NCBI GenBank assembly: GCA_022496805.1
Contig: CM040103.1
Location: 23,350,820-23,414,819 of the forward strand
Direction: 5' to 3'
DNA from: Pohlia nutans
Lineage: Eukaryota; Streptophyta; Bryopsida; Bryales; Mniaceae
Length of the DNA: 64,000 bases
Part shown: positions 1-12,308 of the stretch, piece by piece
Position numbering within the stretch: the first letter of the stretch is position 1
Layout of the letters: each line of letters opens with the position of its first letter
Notes under the pieces: model-generated
Databases searched by the model: none
What the model saw: only the letters and a program-made list of their open reading frames with translations
What the model was told of the DNA's origin: nothing
Translations under genes and position numbers: made by a program

Positions 1-246
1 CTTCCCATTCTCAGTACCATTAAAGTTTTGTTATTGGAACATGTGGCACTTTCTCTATGAATTGTGGAAGAACCATTTTTGAAGATTGAGAAGCTTCATT
101 TCTTCTCCTCCACAGGTATCGTCCCCTAGTTTGCTATTATTCTCATTCTTCACACTTTTGTCACGGGTTGATTCGTGGAGAATGGCTATGATTGTTCTCA
201 ATATTCAGAGAAACAACTTCTCAAAAGCGCCGTGACAACCTTCAAG

Positions 247-325
247 GTAGATAGATAGATAGAAACACCGGCCCTTTTGCAAGGCAAGCGTAAATAAAGT
301 GTCCGTTCGTAATGTCAATGACCCG
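247..325. repeat. Dispersed repeat with GATA microsatellite, copy 1
   Basis: A (GATA)n tract followed by AAACACCGGCCC and further on by AAAGTGTCCGTTCGTAATGT. The same order of motifs occurs in inverse orientation at about 39583-39655, so this is a mobile or duplicated sequence and not a simple microsatellite. The family is not recognised. Confidence 0.6.
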
Positions 326-737
326 GTGCCCACCGGACAGAGGGACATTGGGACAAAACTACTCTCCCCTTTCGAGGATGGACATTCATAGTAACCGGAA
401 CATAGTAACCGGAACAAAGTAACAGTAACAGTAACAAAAGAAAATAACATATTAATGATGGTTGGGTATATGATTGTATAATGGTATTTTGAAGTTAGGT
501 ATTATCACCAAGTCATGAGTACTTTGGTTGGTTGGTGAAGGGCGTTGTATCACATTTATGTGGTCCGGGTTTGAAACCTATTGGGCTCGTTGAGTAGTGG
601 TGTGATACACATGGCTTGGTGCTGCTAGTGAGTTGTCATAGCAGGAAAGTTGTACCAGCCAACCGGCCTTACCTATCCCTTGAGACAAGATGGGCTAGTT
701 GTTTGAAAAGAGTGGCTAGCAGTGGTTTTCACCACTA

Positions 738-760
738 CCCCCCCCCCCCCCCCCCCCCCC
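738..760. repeat. Homopolymer run of 23 C
   Basis: An uninterrupted run of 23 C on the + strand. Its length in the real genome is uncertain because such runs are prone to sequencing and replication slippage. Confidence 0.9.
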
Positions 761-2925
761 TCTTTTATTGATCCTCAAGGTAACTATATCTCAAAGCAAC
801 CCTTTCCTTAAATCGTCCCTAGCTCAATCTTGCATAATAAGCCTTAAACGCCTGAATGACCAATTTTGGTTCACCATCTTTTGCTGCCGCTGAAATGCGA
901 TTTTAGCCATTAAGATGATACTTTTTGAATTTGAGCTTAACTAACAAAATGTAGCTTACAAAGTCTAGTTTCCACTCCATTTTGAAATTTTGAAAAATTC
1001 CTAAAATTGAATGATTTATAGCAATTACAAGTTGAGGGTGTATTACCATGGCACCTCCACAATGTTCTACCGTTATAGGTTTTTCCACTGTATTTTTAAT
1101 TTTAGAAATATTTTTTGAGCACGGTAAACAAACTAATGTTTTTCTTTGTAATTTACAAATTTGACAAGTTTTTTGTATTTTTAAAATATAGTTTATAATT
1201 GATGTGAATTTTCTTTGCTTTTATCACTTTGAAAAATCATGATAATTTAAATTTTGCATTAATAATTTTGAAAAAATCATATATTGTAGTTGACATTTGG
1301 TTTCATGCAGGAAAAATATGAAATTTAATTTTTTATTCAATAATAATGGTGAAAGATAGCATACAATCTACAATTTTTCCACCACGGTAATAGGGTTAGG
1401 CATTTAAGGGTTAAGGTCAATTTATAATTCAACACTTTGAAAATTCATAACTTATTCATACAATGTTCAAATAATTCATGCTAGAGTGCGTTGGAATCCT
1501 CTTGAACTTGCTATTAAGACCCGGTGAAAATATTTTGTTTTATGTGTGCAAATAGGCTCAATTGGTAAGGTGGACGCTTTTAGGTATACTTACCTTAATC
1601 TATTGCATTCATGCATGAACATGGGTGGGCAGTGCTCAAAATTGAAGTCCTCATATGTATTTCATATTGAAGGGCTCTAAAATTTCCGCATTTCAATTGA
1701 AGGGCACCTCCAAATTCAAGACGTCAATGGAGGATTTTCAAAGAAATATAAAACTCATATTAAAATTATGCATAATTTGTATGATACATGCTTCCATCGA
1801 AATGAAATAAATGAAGAATCAATCGTCTAATTCCACTTCCTTAAGTGACAATGCCCTACGCGTGTCAACTTAGGCTATCGGCACTATGTTGCATTAGAGA
1901 GGTGTGTATCCTTGAAATTTAACCCTAAGCTTCATTCACAAGTTGTGTAAATGAAAGATTGAAGCAATTTGCATGTGATCGATTAAGCAATTTAATTCAA
2001 CAATAATACAGTCAGAGTAAGTGATTTGATCTAATAAATACCTTGAAATTAATATAGTTCACTAGCAGTAGGCCAACAACATATAGTTCTAATCGATCAA
2101 ACAGTATTCGCAAGTTGGATCTCAACTACCTTCCATAGATTTGAGCTCTAATCGACAAGCAAGTTGAATCTCAACTTAGCAAGACTCAAGAAGGCAGGAA
2201 GACAAAAGTCTCTACTTTGGCACTCCAAAGTTGAAAACTTGAAATGAAAGTCAATTGGGGTGAACCGACAGTCTGACACTTTAAACAAGGGTGAATTGGC
2301 ACTCTAGGAGTCTGACTTTTAGAGTCTCAAAATTTGAATTTGACTCCATTTTGTTTCTTGTAGATGCCGGATTTCATATACTTGTGATGAATAGTAGATG
2401 ATGGGCATTTTTCACCAAGCCCTTCAAGTGATGGGACCACCGTTACATCAGGATAATGTTTTGAAGGGCAATTATTATAGAGGTATTTTTTGAAGCCCCA
2501 AACCCATTTGAAGGGCACTGAAGACTTCAATTTTGAGCACGTTACAGGGGAGGGTTGGGATTCTTTCTGCTTCAGTTGCAGTGGAGTGGAAGCTGGAAGG
2601 GAAACAACCGGGCCGTTTTTCCAGATGAGAATTGATTACAGCCTGAATCATTCTGCATCGTAAAGCGAGCCATTCACGACGCTGAGGCCATGGTGACGCA
2701 CAATTCCTCTCCGTCCCAGTCCATATGGAAGAAAAAGCTCTCCCTTTTCCCTTTTTAAATTGAACAGCACGAGCTCGATCGATCTAGATATATCTAAGAA
2801 TCGTTGGCTTCCTGTGATCATTCGTATAGACTGAGTCCATGTGCAGCTAGCGTGATGCTTCCTAGTTCAGGAAATTCAAGTGGAAACTCGATCAGTACCC
2901 AGCTTACTGCTCAATAGTATGTGGC

Positions 2926-2934
2926 TACATAAAG
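2926..2934 (+). promoter_or_regulatory. Candidate TATA box of the GST gene
   Basis: TACATAAAG lies about 120 bases before the 5'UTR intron donor and about 600 bases before the start codon. The position suits a transcript whose leader is split by the 3045-3519 intron. This is motif-based only. Confidence 0.35.
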
Positions 2935-3044
2935 CTGTGAACGATTGGATTGCTGCAACAATCAGTAAAGCATTAGCGATTTGAAGCTGCAACTGTGCCG
3001 CCTTAGTTGAGCATTCCTCACTGCTCTTGTGCATCGATCATTTG

Positions 3045-3519
3045 GTGAGTGAGGTTCAGTCTCTCTGTATTCGTTTCTTTCAGAGCTTGAATTGGTTGTT
3101 TTTTGTACCGACAAAGTTGAATTTGTTGCAACTTTTTGATTAGGGTACTGTCAATGAACACAAAGTGGTTGCGAGGGTCATGTTCGTTGATGTTCCTAGA
3201 CTAGTTAGTTGGTCCCTGCTAGATTCATAGCAGGACTCAATATTGGCCATGGCGCGTGCTTGTCAATATTCATTAAATATTGGCCAAAATGAGAATGTTC
3301 TTCCGGAACTGCAAGTGTAGATTTTAGTCTTGCACGATTGTGCACACAAACTTTGCCTTTAGAAATAACGGAAAATTGCCACGTTTGTCGACATGAGCTT
3401 CTAGTTGCTAATTGTCACAGAGTTGATTTGTGATTACTCTTGATTTATCTTACCAAGCTGCACATTCAACAGATTGGTGAATTCTCATGTTGAATTAACA
3501 TTAGTTTGGCCGTTTTCAG
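3045..3519 (+). other. 5'UTR intron of the GST gene
   Basis: TTTG|GTGAGTG at 3045 and a pyrimidine-rich acceptor GTTTTCAG ending at 3519 bracket a non-coding stretch immediately before the leader sequence of the phi GST start codon. Leader introns are common in plant stress genes and can raise expression; that effect is inferred. Confidence 0.6.
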
Positions 3520-3534
3520 GTGATTCAGATCGAA

Positions 3535-5255
3535 ATGGCCATCAAGGTGTACGGGACGTATTACTCGCCAGCCACGAACAGGGCGCTGGTTGTGATGCAT
3601 GAAAAGGACGTGGAGTTTGAGCTCGTGTCGACCAGCGTCTTGACAGGAGAAGAAAAGAAACCGGAATACCTCGCTTTACAGGTGAGGTGTATTGAATGTG
3701 TCGAATTAATTGCTTGTAGCAAGTGTTTAGATTGCAGCTGATTATGTTGCTAGACTCTTACAGGAATATATATATGCAACCAATTATCTGATATAAGGCA
3801 CGGAATGAAATTGGATGCAGCCATTCGGATTGGTTCCACTTCTGCAAGATGGCGACGTTCAAATATTCGGTCAGTACTCACCCTTGTCTGTGGCTTGTAA
3901 TGCGGGTTGCAATTAGCGGCAACCAAGTAGCAAAGGGTTTTCTTAAATTGCTGGTTTTCAGTGGTCTTAGCAAAGTTTTGTGCAATTTTACCAATCTAAA
4001 ATCTAGACATATCCTAGTCTTCTGAGTTAGAACTGCTTGCATAATTGAGCCTCTCCGCTTGCTCTATTTCATCTTACAGCCAACTCCCATGGGTTGGTGA
4101 AGCTGTCCATGGAAGTAGGCAAGAGGAGGGGAAAGTGAAACTTGGGGTTTGTCTCATACCCGGCCGTGAAGTGGTTTCATGTACTTGCATAAGGTGAAAC
4201 ATGAACAAATTTGATTGGTTAGGGTGAGACATGAACAAACTTGATTGGTTAGGGAGAAGTTGCCAGGAAGTCTTGAGCTTGAGAACCCTCCATACTTCAT
4301 GAAAAACTCCACCACTTTTTTCTCAAAAACTCACTGTAAGTTTACATATGAAACTAAGTCCCCAAAGTCCCCAAAAACTTGTTTTTTTAGTGAGATACTT
4401 CACCCATCGAGCTTGCCATCATAAAAGTTGAGCCAAACTATTTTGGTGCTATTTTGACACCAAAGGTCGCATACATGTCATTTTAGTGTCATTTTATTCA
4501 TACTAGATTGGTAAGGAGGTTGGCACCAAATTATCTTAATTGCATTTCAATGCACCATCATGGTATCCACCATGCTCACATGCCTTGAAGTTCCTGATGT
4601 GGCTGTTAGAATGCTTGTGCAAAGAAGATACCGATCATGACCTGGGTATTGCCAAGGGTAACTAAAATCTAGGATTGATCTAGATTGAAGATACCCTTGC
4701 CCAGTCTTGACGTGCTGATGCTGGGAATGATAAATTATGCTATGCACAGAGTCGAGGGCTATAACGCGCTACATCGCCGACAAATACGAGCAGCAAGGCA
4801 CGCCGCGGCTGCACGGCGCGACGCTGGCGGAGCGGGCGCAGGTGGAGCAGTGGCTGGAGGTGGAGAACGGCACATTCTCCGTCATCGCCCTCACGCTCAT
4901 CAAGGAGCAGCTGTTCAAGCCCGCGTTCTTCAAGGCCGCCCCGGACGCCAAACTGGTGGACGAGTCCGGCGCCAAGCTCAGCAACGTGCTGGACATCTAC
5001 GAGGCGCACCTCGCCCGCGGCCACCAGTTCCTGGCCGGGGACTTCGTCAGCATCGCCGACCTGGCGCACTTGCCCTTCGCCTGGCTCCTCTTCCACGTCC
5101 TTGGCCAGGAAACGGCGCTCTTGGGATCTCGAAAGCATGTGGCCGCGTGGTGGACCGCCATCTCTACTCGCCCCGCTTGGCAGAAGGTGCTCTCCATTGC
5201 TGGTCCAGATTATGAGCAGTGGGCTCAGATGGCCAAAGCCTTCAAACCCAGCTAG
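3535..5255 (+). CDS. Glutathione S-transferase, phi class (GSTF)
   Basis: Conjugates glutathione to electrophiles in the cytosol (detoxification, peroxide handling). Three coding exons: 3535-3681, 3821-3869 and 4750-5255, joined in phases 0 and 1, give 233 residues; phi enzymes are usually 210-220. The N-terminal thioredoxin-like domain holds Ser11 in the YYSPATNR segment, the expected catalytic serine, then PFGLVP and the glutathione-binding ESRAI (Glu66-Ser67) across the second junction. The rest is the helical C-terminal domain. Two introns at these places are typical of phi GSTs. A leader intron is likely: donor at 3045, acceptor ending 3519, 15 bases before the ATG. The 880-base second intron is swollen by dispersed repeats. 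Exon 3 is much more GC-rich than its surroundings. The class is confident; the substrate is unknown. Confidence 0.92.
4130..4610. repeat. Dispersed repeats inside GST intron 2
   Basis: Two sequences here recur elsewhere. First, a tandem pair of GAACAAATTTGATTGGTTAG-like units and a GAGAACCCTCCATACTTCATG segment (4195-4310) recurs inverted inside the first LEA intron at about 19920-20040. Second, 4430-4600 (TTTGGTGCTATTTTGACACC ... GCATTTCAATGCACCATCAT ... CATGCCTTGAAGTTCCTGA) recurs inverted at about 31825-31990. They look like fragments of non-autonomous transposons. The family is not recognised. Confidence 0.7.
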
Positions 5256-5374
5256 CTAGCTGCAAATAAATAATCTCAGACTGAGCATGATCTAGTTGTA
5301 ATCAAGAACGACTAGATCATTCTGTAATTTTTCCGTAAGTTGGTCTAAGAAGGATTAAAAACGACCATGTATTA

Positions 5375-5592
5375 GATAACCGGTCGAGCCGCGTAGCGGC
5401 AAGTCGGTTATCGTACATAACCGGTTCACTTTTCAATCACAACTCTTGATCTTCGTGATCCAAGGGTGTAGGATGCAAGTTGAAAGGAGAGAAGGTTATG
5501 AGTTGCAATTTGTGATGGCGATGGTGACGGGTTGCCAATGGGATGTAGCCACGTTGGTGTTGAAAAGTCAACAACCGGTTATGTATCTAGCT
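5375..5592. repeat. Short inverted-repeat element downstream of GST
   Basis: TAGATAACCGGT at the left and ACCGGTTATGTATCTAG at the right form imperfect inverted ends, with a further internal ATAACCGGTT palindrome. It is probably a small DNA-transposon derivative. I see no clear target-site duplication. Confidence 0.4.
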
Positions 5593-5724
5593 CTTTTTTT
5601 TTAAGTTAGACTTGCTAGCAATTGCAAGAGGATTCCACAGGAAAGGATGCCTTTTTGGATAGTGTATCATAGAAACGTTTTCAAAGCAGTGCTTCTTTTT
5701 AGTAGTTCAGCTTCAAGCTCTTCA

Positions 5725-5752
5725 TAATAATAATAACAATAATAATAACATT
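5725..5752. repeat. AAT microsatellite
   Basis: An interrupted (AAT)n tract with two AAC units, between the GST and GT14 genes. Confidence 0.8.
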
Positions 5753-5971
5753 GGTCAAAGAGCCCATTGTGAATTGAGAGTTTGTTGGGTAGTTTGTCTA
5801 CATAATATGCCTAGGGGCATGAGTAGTGAGGTCTACTCTTGGTGTCTCCTATTGAAGTCCTAGTGCACTCGATTTCTACACTAAGCACTGGCCAAGTAAT
5901 CACATACTACTGAGCCTGGTCAAGTTGCTAGACTCTCAATGCAAAAAATGGTTGATATAACTGTACAGAGA

Positions 5972-6103
5972 CATTACAAGCAAACCAGTCGCTTTTCACT
6001 GACTGAAATGGAGGAAACCCTTGACCTATGTAACCAAAAGCACTCACCAACTCTGGAATGCTCAAAATAGTCCAAATGAGAAGCTACCAGTTTGCTTGTA
6101 GTG
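5972..6103. mobile_element. CACTA-type MITE in the GT14 3' flank
   Basis: 132 bp. It opens with CATTACAAGCAAACC, a one-base variant of the CACTACAAG end of CACTA transposons, and closes with GCTTGTAGTG. Its interior is closely similar to the element at 42466-42595. The flanking triplets AGA/ATA are an imperfect 3-bp duplication. It ends 22 bp from the GT14 stop codon, so it probably lies in the 3'UTR. Confidence 0.75.
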
Positions 6104-6125
6104 ATAAAAAAATATGAAGCAATGA

Positions 6126-9100
6126 TCAGGGGATGCCAAAAGAGGCGGTAGCGAGCTCCAACAGCGGCTGGAGGGTCCCGGAGTCGAACTTCCTGGCAAA
6201 AAGATGACAAGTCTCCGTCATCTTGCCGTTGTAAGTGCAGTTGTGCCCCGTCGTGACATTCCTCAGATTCGTCTCCGTCACCACCGACGCCTCCCAGTGA
6301 TATGGATGCGCATCGGTGCTGCCTCGGAAGTCGTAGTACGTCGTGGTTCGATTCGCTAGCTTCGTCGGAGCCAGAATTGTCAGCACCGTGGCAAGGTAAT
6401 GCTCGTCCGCGTAACACCTGGTGTGCACATCAGACAAGAATCTTTCCTTTAAAAAAATTCTAAAATCAGTATATTGGGTCATAAGTTGGTGCTTTTCAAA
6501 CCACCTTTAAAGTTTCATAACATTCTTGAATTCATCTACGCATCATAGGCCCATTTGCTATTCACCGAATCCTCTCACATTTGCGTTCTTTTATGCATTT
6601 GTATTCAAACGTTGAGTTAAACATATCAAAGCAAGTTAACCTGCTTTCACAAGCCTTAGAGAAAGTTTGAACCCAAGGGAGTCTGATAGATTTAATTTTC
6701 TACCATAAATATTTTCCCCGGCAACTATCATACTGACGAAATTCACACAAGCTAACATCCAAATTTGTCATAAATTTGTCACAAATCTGTCGCCGGTATA
6801 TAGCTTTGCTGGTTTTGCTAATAACATAGTAAGAGTCTACTGGAGGTTTCAAACTTTCTGTAATTATGGTGCATGGTTCTTCAACACATCACACTACAAG
6901 GAGAAGGCATCACTTTTCACTCAGTAGGTGAGTCAAACAGCCCACTTCGCACTCACTGCCTAAGCATTCAAGACTTAGCGAGTGCGATTCGTCACGTAGT
7001 ACAAGTGTGTACAGTGAACTATGACATTGTTATGAGTGAAAAGCAACACCTTTGCTAGTAGTGTCAATTGAAAGAAGATTTCTTGTCCAGTGAGTCACCA
7101 TGACTCTACAGTTGCACAGTTCTTTAATAGTGTTTGCAACTACAGTACAAAAAGGGTGCAAGCCCAATACAAATAGCACAAATTCTTCTTCAACATATCA
7201 AAGCAACTTCTTGCCTACAGTTGTATGTCGATTCTTTAATAGTGTTCGCAGCTACAGTAGAACGGGTGCAAGCCCAGTTGACACTACTGAAAAAAACTTT
7301 GCATTTGGTTTAGACAAAACTTCGTTCGGTGAATGTGAAAATCTTGATTCAAGAATATGGGCATGGAAAGAGACGGTCAGGCTGAATACATAACATTCAG
7401 TAGCTTTCTAAGAGGATGCCTTTTAGTTCATCCACCTTTAAAGATGGAGTGACCAGTGTTTTGTAATTAAATGGACTATTGAATCAAATAAACAATTACA
7501 AAACATTGTTGAATTGTTATTGAGTGCTTTTGATTACTGCTCACCATGGCTGATTGCTCTTGCTTAATGTCACATGTCCCATAGCTACTGATGTGTGATG
7601 TGGAATATCCCACATCATTTCATTTGGGGATGAAATGATGTGAGATATTCCATATCATTCTGTTGGTGGAAGGCAGCAGTCACAGAGGCTACTGAATGTT
7701 ATAGTGAAAGAGTTGGGAGTACGGAATAATTACCAGCAATCGCCCTGGCACAAGACGGATTCGTATTTGGCGTAATACTTGGTGTCGGCGACGACAAGGA
7801 GCGCCAAGTCGCGGGAGAGCTCGAACCACTGGCTGCCCTTGCGCCATTGCCGGGGGCTGATTTCCGGGTTCAGCTTGTCGCGGTTCCGGATGCGGTAGTA
7901 GCGGCCCATGCCGGATGGCCCCATGTCGATCAACACCTCCACGAAGCTGTGCTCCGATTCCAGGAAGTACTGGTACGCCACTGGGAACGGCGTGATGGGG
8001 ATACACGACTCCGACACCAGCACGAAGCGCTCGTTGGCCGCGTCCAGCAGCGCGTTCGCTAACAGACGCCGCTCTGCTGCAAACACGGACAGCTTCGCCC
8101 AAAACACCTCCTGCATCATGAATTCATACGCCATTCAACACAATCAGCCAACTCCCGGATCATAAAATGCATCGTCAAACTTTGCATATGAGCATTGCCA
8201 GCCGAATCTGAAAACACTGGCAGAATTTCTTTCGTTCTCAAAAACGACCTTGATTTTCAGAAAGCCACCCTTGTTTCTGTGTTTCAAGATTAGGACCTCA
8301 TAATCTCAATGCAGCCTCTTGAGTCAAGATACCATTGGACTAGAGGAGAGGGTTTAGAACTGATAATGCTAGAGAGCATTAACTTCTTAGCGGGTAACTA
8401 GTATTCACTCTTCACACCTAATTCACTCTACAGACATACTCAATTTCACTTTTTCTTTGCTCTTTTGTTTAACTACCACATTGATCTTGAGATCCAATGG
8501 CTCAAAGTGGCTTGCATTGAGATTACTTCTGGTAATTCAAAAGCAGAGACTATGGGAGACAATCGCAGGCCAGTACCTCCCTTGCCATTGCTTTTGGCTC
8601 CGTAGGTCCTGGCTTGCGGTTAAATCCTCAATAGTCTTGCCTGCTTTTAAATTACCTAGTTTGTTTTCAGATTCAGATTGCAAAATGATAGATTACTTGG
8701 ACATTAGTTAGAGCAGTCGTGTTCCCTGTCCCTGAAATTTTGATGGTCTATGAATAATTCATCCAATATTCAAAAAAAATCCTTGCGATTCTTCATTTTA
8801 CACTGAAATTAACAAATGTTGTATGACTAGCTTTCATTCTATATTAGTTCAAAAAGTGTCAATTCTTAATCATAGATTATGTCACATAACCAACTTGGGA
8901 CTCCTGTCCCTCACCAGATATATAGACCATAACTTATTCATACAACATCCAAATAATTCATTTGAATCTAAACATGGGTAAAATAAAACACTCCATTCCA
9001 ACACTGAAAACCACCAAAAATGCCACAAATGTGTGTTGTTTCTGAAACCCTAACCCTAACTGTTTTGCACTCACAAATGATACCTGAAAGTCTCTTCAGG

Positions 9101-9763
9101 AAGAGATCATACCTTGCTAGGGATGTTGCGACGGTAGAAAACAGAGTCGGGGCGAAAGTTGGGGAGGAAGTTGGGGTGGGCGTGGATGTAGATGGAGTAC
9201 AAATCCTCGTGGCCTTCAAAGTAGCGCTCCCACAGGGGCGCCAGCGGCAAGGGTCCTCTCGTGAGGAACAAGTAGGCCACTTTGGGCGCGACGGACTCGT
9301 CACGCGCCCGGCGCGTCAAAGCAGCAGCGCGCCACAGCAGCTCCGCGTCGCTCATGTCATGGTACACGTCCGACAGAGCAGACAGATCCACGGGGTAAGG
9401 CATAAGGGACAACATGGACAGATCCTCCTGCTTCTCCTCAAACGATGTGGCATTGTCTCCTGAACCCACAGAACTCCACAAGAGTCCTTCCGGTTTCGTC
9501 ACCGCGTTCAAAGTGGTGATGATGCCGAAGATGGCGCCCAAGCCCAGCACTAGACTGAAGAAGCTGAGGTTGCTAATCCTCGAGTGCCACGCCGTGTACT
9601 CCTTCAATGGTAACCGAAACGATGAAAAGGATTTACTACGAGCCAGAATGACAATCTCATCTGGTGACTGAACCGATGCTAATGATTTACTACGAGTCAG
9701 CTGTGCCATGACAATCCCATCTGGTGACTTTGCCCATTTCGGCAGCAACTCGGTTGCAGACAT
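6126..9763 (-). CDS. GT14-family (DUF266) glycosyltransferase
   Basis: A core-2/I-branching-like beta-glycosyltransferase, type II membrane protein, probably Golgi; plant members act on cell-wall or arabinogalactan glycans. Exons on the minus strand: 9763-9113, 8110-7734 and 6417-6126 (phases 0 and 2), giving 439 residues, normal for the family. Residues 1-61 are cytosolic, 62-86 one membrane helix, then the lumenal catalytic domain with AYLFLTRGPLPLAPLW, HAHPNF, NIPSK, AERRLLANALLD, FVLVSESCIP, QWRKGSQWFEL, CYADEHYL and HLFARKF in family order. The cytosolic tail contains a short internal duplication (SPDGIV..RSKS and SPDEIV..RSKS). Intron 2 carries two MITEs and a third element abuts the stop codon. 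The reading frame is intact; the exact acceptor sugar cannot be read from sequence. Confidence 0.9.
6892..7063. mobile_element. CACTA-type MITE in GT14 intron 2
   Basis: 172 bp, beginning CACTACAAGGAGAAGGC and ending CTAGTAGTG, flanked by a perfect 3-bp duplication TCA (6889-6891 and 7064-7066). GTGAAAAGCRAC-like subterminal motifs occur near both ends, as in the other copies. No coding capacity. Confidence 0.85.
7390..7702. mobile_element. MITE with ATAACATTCAGTAG ends, copy 1
   Basis: 313 bp with perfect 14-bp terminal inverted repeats ATAACATTCAGTAG. A second, longer copy in the opposite orientation lies at 16989-17351 and shares the internal palindrome around GATGTGGAATATCCCACATC. No target-site duplication is obvious, so the superfamily is not assigned. 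This copy sits in intron 2 of the GT14 gene. Confidence 0.8.
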
Positions 9764-11689
9764 GGTGACTCAAAGATTGGCCACGGTTGCTCACTGCATC
9801 TGACAATGCAACGAACACGATTCAATGATCATTGCGTGATCGTTTCCCCAGGGACTTGCACCTAGTTAAACATTAACACGGATTCTTGAACCATGAATGT
9901 ACCAAAACTCTCTGAAATCGAAGACAGCGTGTTACCGTAAAAAGCGCAGGAAACTCTATAAATTAAAGCTCTCAGTTCGATACGTCGACCATTCGATTGT
10001 TCCGTGAACTAAAGACTCGTGAAACCTCTCAGTCTTCACCCTGTGAATTCGTGCACATATAACGTTCACACAAATATAAGAGAACGAGGCAACGAGCTCT
10101 AAACAAAATGTAGCTTTCCAACACTACTACGAAGAATGATGATCTTGGCACTGTGTCGGGTAGCAGGCGCTCCAAGTTTCCATAAAAGTAGCTCGGTAGC
10201 AGGCAACGGTGACCCATAATTTGAACCAAGATTACGAAAGTCAACTTCGAAGTCCGTTTGTGTGACTGTAAAGGAGTTGATTCAAGTTAACGTTTATTTT
10301 TGGAAATGACTTTTGCCTCAAGTTTAGAATCGTTTCTAGCGCGTGATATTTGCTGCGAGGTGAGAACAGATCCAGACCACGGTGGCTTGTCATCATCGAT
10401 GTAAGTTAGTGTAGAGGTTCTTGCAGTAACGATCCATTCCATCCGAAGTGATATTCGAAGCTTCGAAACAAAACGATCAATGCAGTCACGCAATTGTCGG
10501 TGTAGTTGTTGGATTACGAAGCGCATGATTCAATGTATGCACAAGCGCACGCCCCGGCGAGGTATTCTCTAAAGTACACCAACTACAGGCAGTTCTTCAG
10601 AAGTTCAGGTGCCTACCACCGTCTAGTTGGCCTTCTATAGCACTAGGTGGGTCCGTGCCGGTACAACCGTTCCATCGTCGGAATAGTCATGAATGGGCAA
10701 CGCGCGTACGTACGTGCGTGCGTGCATCACCCTTCGTTGTATGATACTAGTGGGACCCGTGTCGTTGAGCAAATTGAAGCCAGTTGTTTTTGAGCTTGGA
10801 TTGTCTCCTCGACGGATTCCAGCTCAGAACGGTCGAGTGAGTGTGAACCGTTGAAACGGCTCACTTAGCATTGAATTTTTAGCTCGATAGTTTTTGGATG
10901 TTTAGTGATTTATATTTGTCTAACCGGGGCATTTTAGCCGGTCAGACAAATTCCCGGATTTATGTACCTTGGTGTCCGGTTTTGATCGACAATTATTAGA
11001 TTCCTTTTTATCTAGATAAATTAGTGTGTCTAGTTACGTTTACCGATTTAATTTTGTGATTATGTGCAATTGGGCCGTTTGCCCTTTTGTTTTATTCTAT
11101 GATTTTATTCTATGAGGTTTGATTATCATTTTAGTTCGTGAGTTTAGTCTAGTTTACTAGATTATTCTACGAGTTATCCTAGTTATTCCTTTTGGTCCGT
11201 TGTTTTGGTCCTTTAAATCCCTATCGGTTTAGTTCTATCTTATAATCTATTGTTAAGTTTATTCTTTGGTTGATTAAATAAGGTTTATTATTCGTTAATT
11301 GATTAATAGAGTGAGTGTGTATTGTGCTCCCGGTTGAGTGAGAGTGAAGTGGTAGTTTAGGATTTAAATGGAAGTGGATGGATGTAGTTTTGGTGGGATG
11401 CCAAGTCCCACCCTGTCGCTTCTGCTTGGCGAGTTAGTTGTTCCTGCGCCGTGGTTAGAGGAGGAGGAGAGAAGCAAATTAGGTCTAGATCTGAATTTTT
11501 TGGTTACAAAGAATTGATTGTGTGGAACCTAAGCTCTGTGTGGGTGTTTTTGGGAATAGTTTTGGGGGAAAAAAACCATAAAAATTAGTGTGGAGGTTAT
11601 TGGGATTGAATGCAGGAATTGGCTTGGTGAGTTTCTCCTGTATTTTTGGGCTTGGGAAGTGATCTGGGAGTCCAAGGGAACGAAGAACA

Positions 11690-12308
11690 AGGACAGTGCG
11701 GAGAGGGAGACGAATACCAGCATCACGAGGGCTGAGACAAGGCGACGGTGGCGAACACGAACTCAGCAGTTCGGGCGCAGCAAAGCGAGAGAGCAGGCGA
11801 ACTCAACAGGACCACGACAGCAACAACGACGACGGACAACACGATCAAGACGCCGCGAGGACGCCGCGAATTCCGGAGGTGGCGGCCGAAGCTTCATCGC
11901 CCAGGATCCGGCGCAGCCAACGACGAACAAGGCGACGAACACGACCTCGACGAGCTGCTGCAGGGCAGCATTCAAGCCAACCAGAACGCGACCACGGCCA
12001 CAGAACCGACGGCGACGATCGCCGTAAAACGCGGCGGAGACGGGTCCAGTGACCAAAACGAAACGGAGAACACGACCAGAGCGAAGGGGGTCGGGAGCAA
12101 CAGAGTGAGCAACGGAACGAGGGCGATCAGCATTAGCAAGACGGAAGCGAGGACGGCCATCATCGAAGGTCGGAGTCCAGCATTCGAAGGCTTCAGCGCC
12201 GGAATTTCCGGGAGGCAAAATCACGACGAAGACGAGAACAGGGAGAACGACGAAGGCAAGGCGACGGGGAGCTCACGGAGCTCGCAATCTCTGTCCCTCC
12301 CCGTGTGA
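11690..12308. other. GC-rich open island of unknown nature
   Basis: About 600 bases of GC-rich DNA between AT-rich flanks, with long open frames on both strands (11748-12308 plus, 11763-12224 minus), none starting with ATG at its upstream end. The predicted peptides are dominated by Arg, Thr, Ala, Gly and Asn without a recognisable domain; openness on both strands is expected from composition alone. It ends in two near-identical GTGATATTACRGAGGGA units (about 12303-12342), and further on come two AAAGGGTT...CGGAAGCGYTGCCCAA units (about 12559-12670). It could be the remains of a retrotransposon or an unknown exon; I cannot decide. Confidence 0.3.

Larger units (their letters stand above)
1..2920. 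other. Intergenic, AT-rich, no gene recognised
   Basis: No open frame here resembles a known protein; those present are short and lack plant-like exon structure. The stretch holds a GATA-type microsatellite that is part of a dispersed repeat (about 247-325), a pure C run at 738-760, and at about 1401-1415 a GGCATTTAAGGG end followed by TTAA that looks like one terminus of the TTAA-flanked element family described elsewhere. The last few hundred bases before 2920 are probably the upstream region of the glutathione S-transferase gene. Confidence 0.5.

Noticed and set aside
1553..1600. TAGGCTCAATTGGTAAGG resembles a tRNA A box
   Set aside because: No matching B box or cloverleaf within the expected distance.
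4685..5215. Alternative frames over GST exon 3
   Set aside because: Arg/Ala-rich shadows; the frame 4750-5255 continues the GST domain in phase.
9046..9060. CCCTAACCCTAA, possible telomere repeat
   Set aside because: Only two units inside a GT14 intron; too short for an interstitial telomere.
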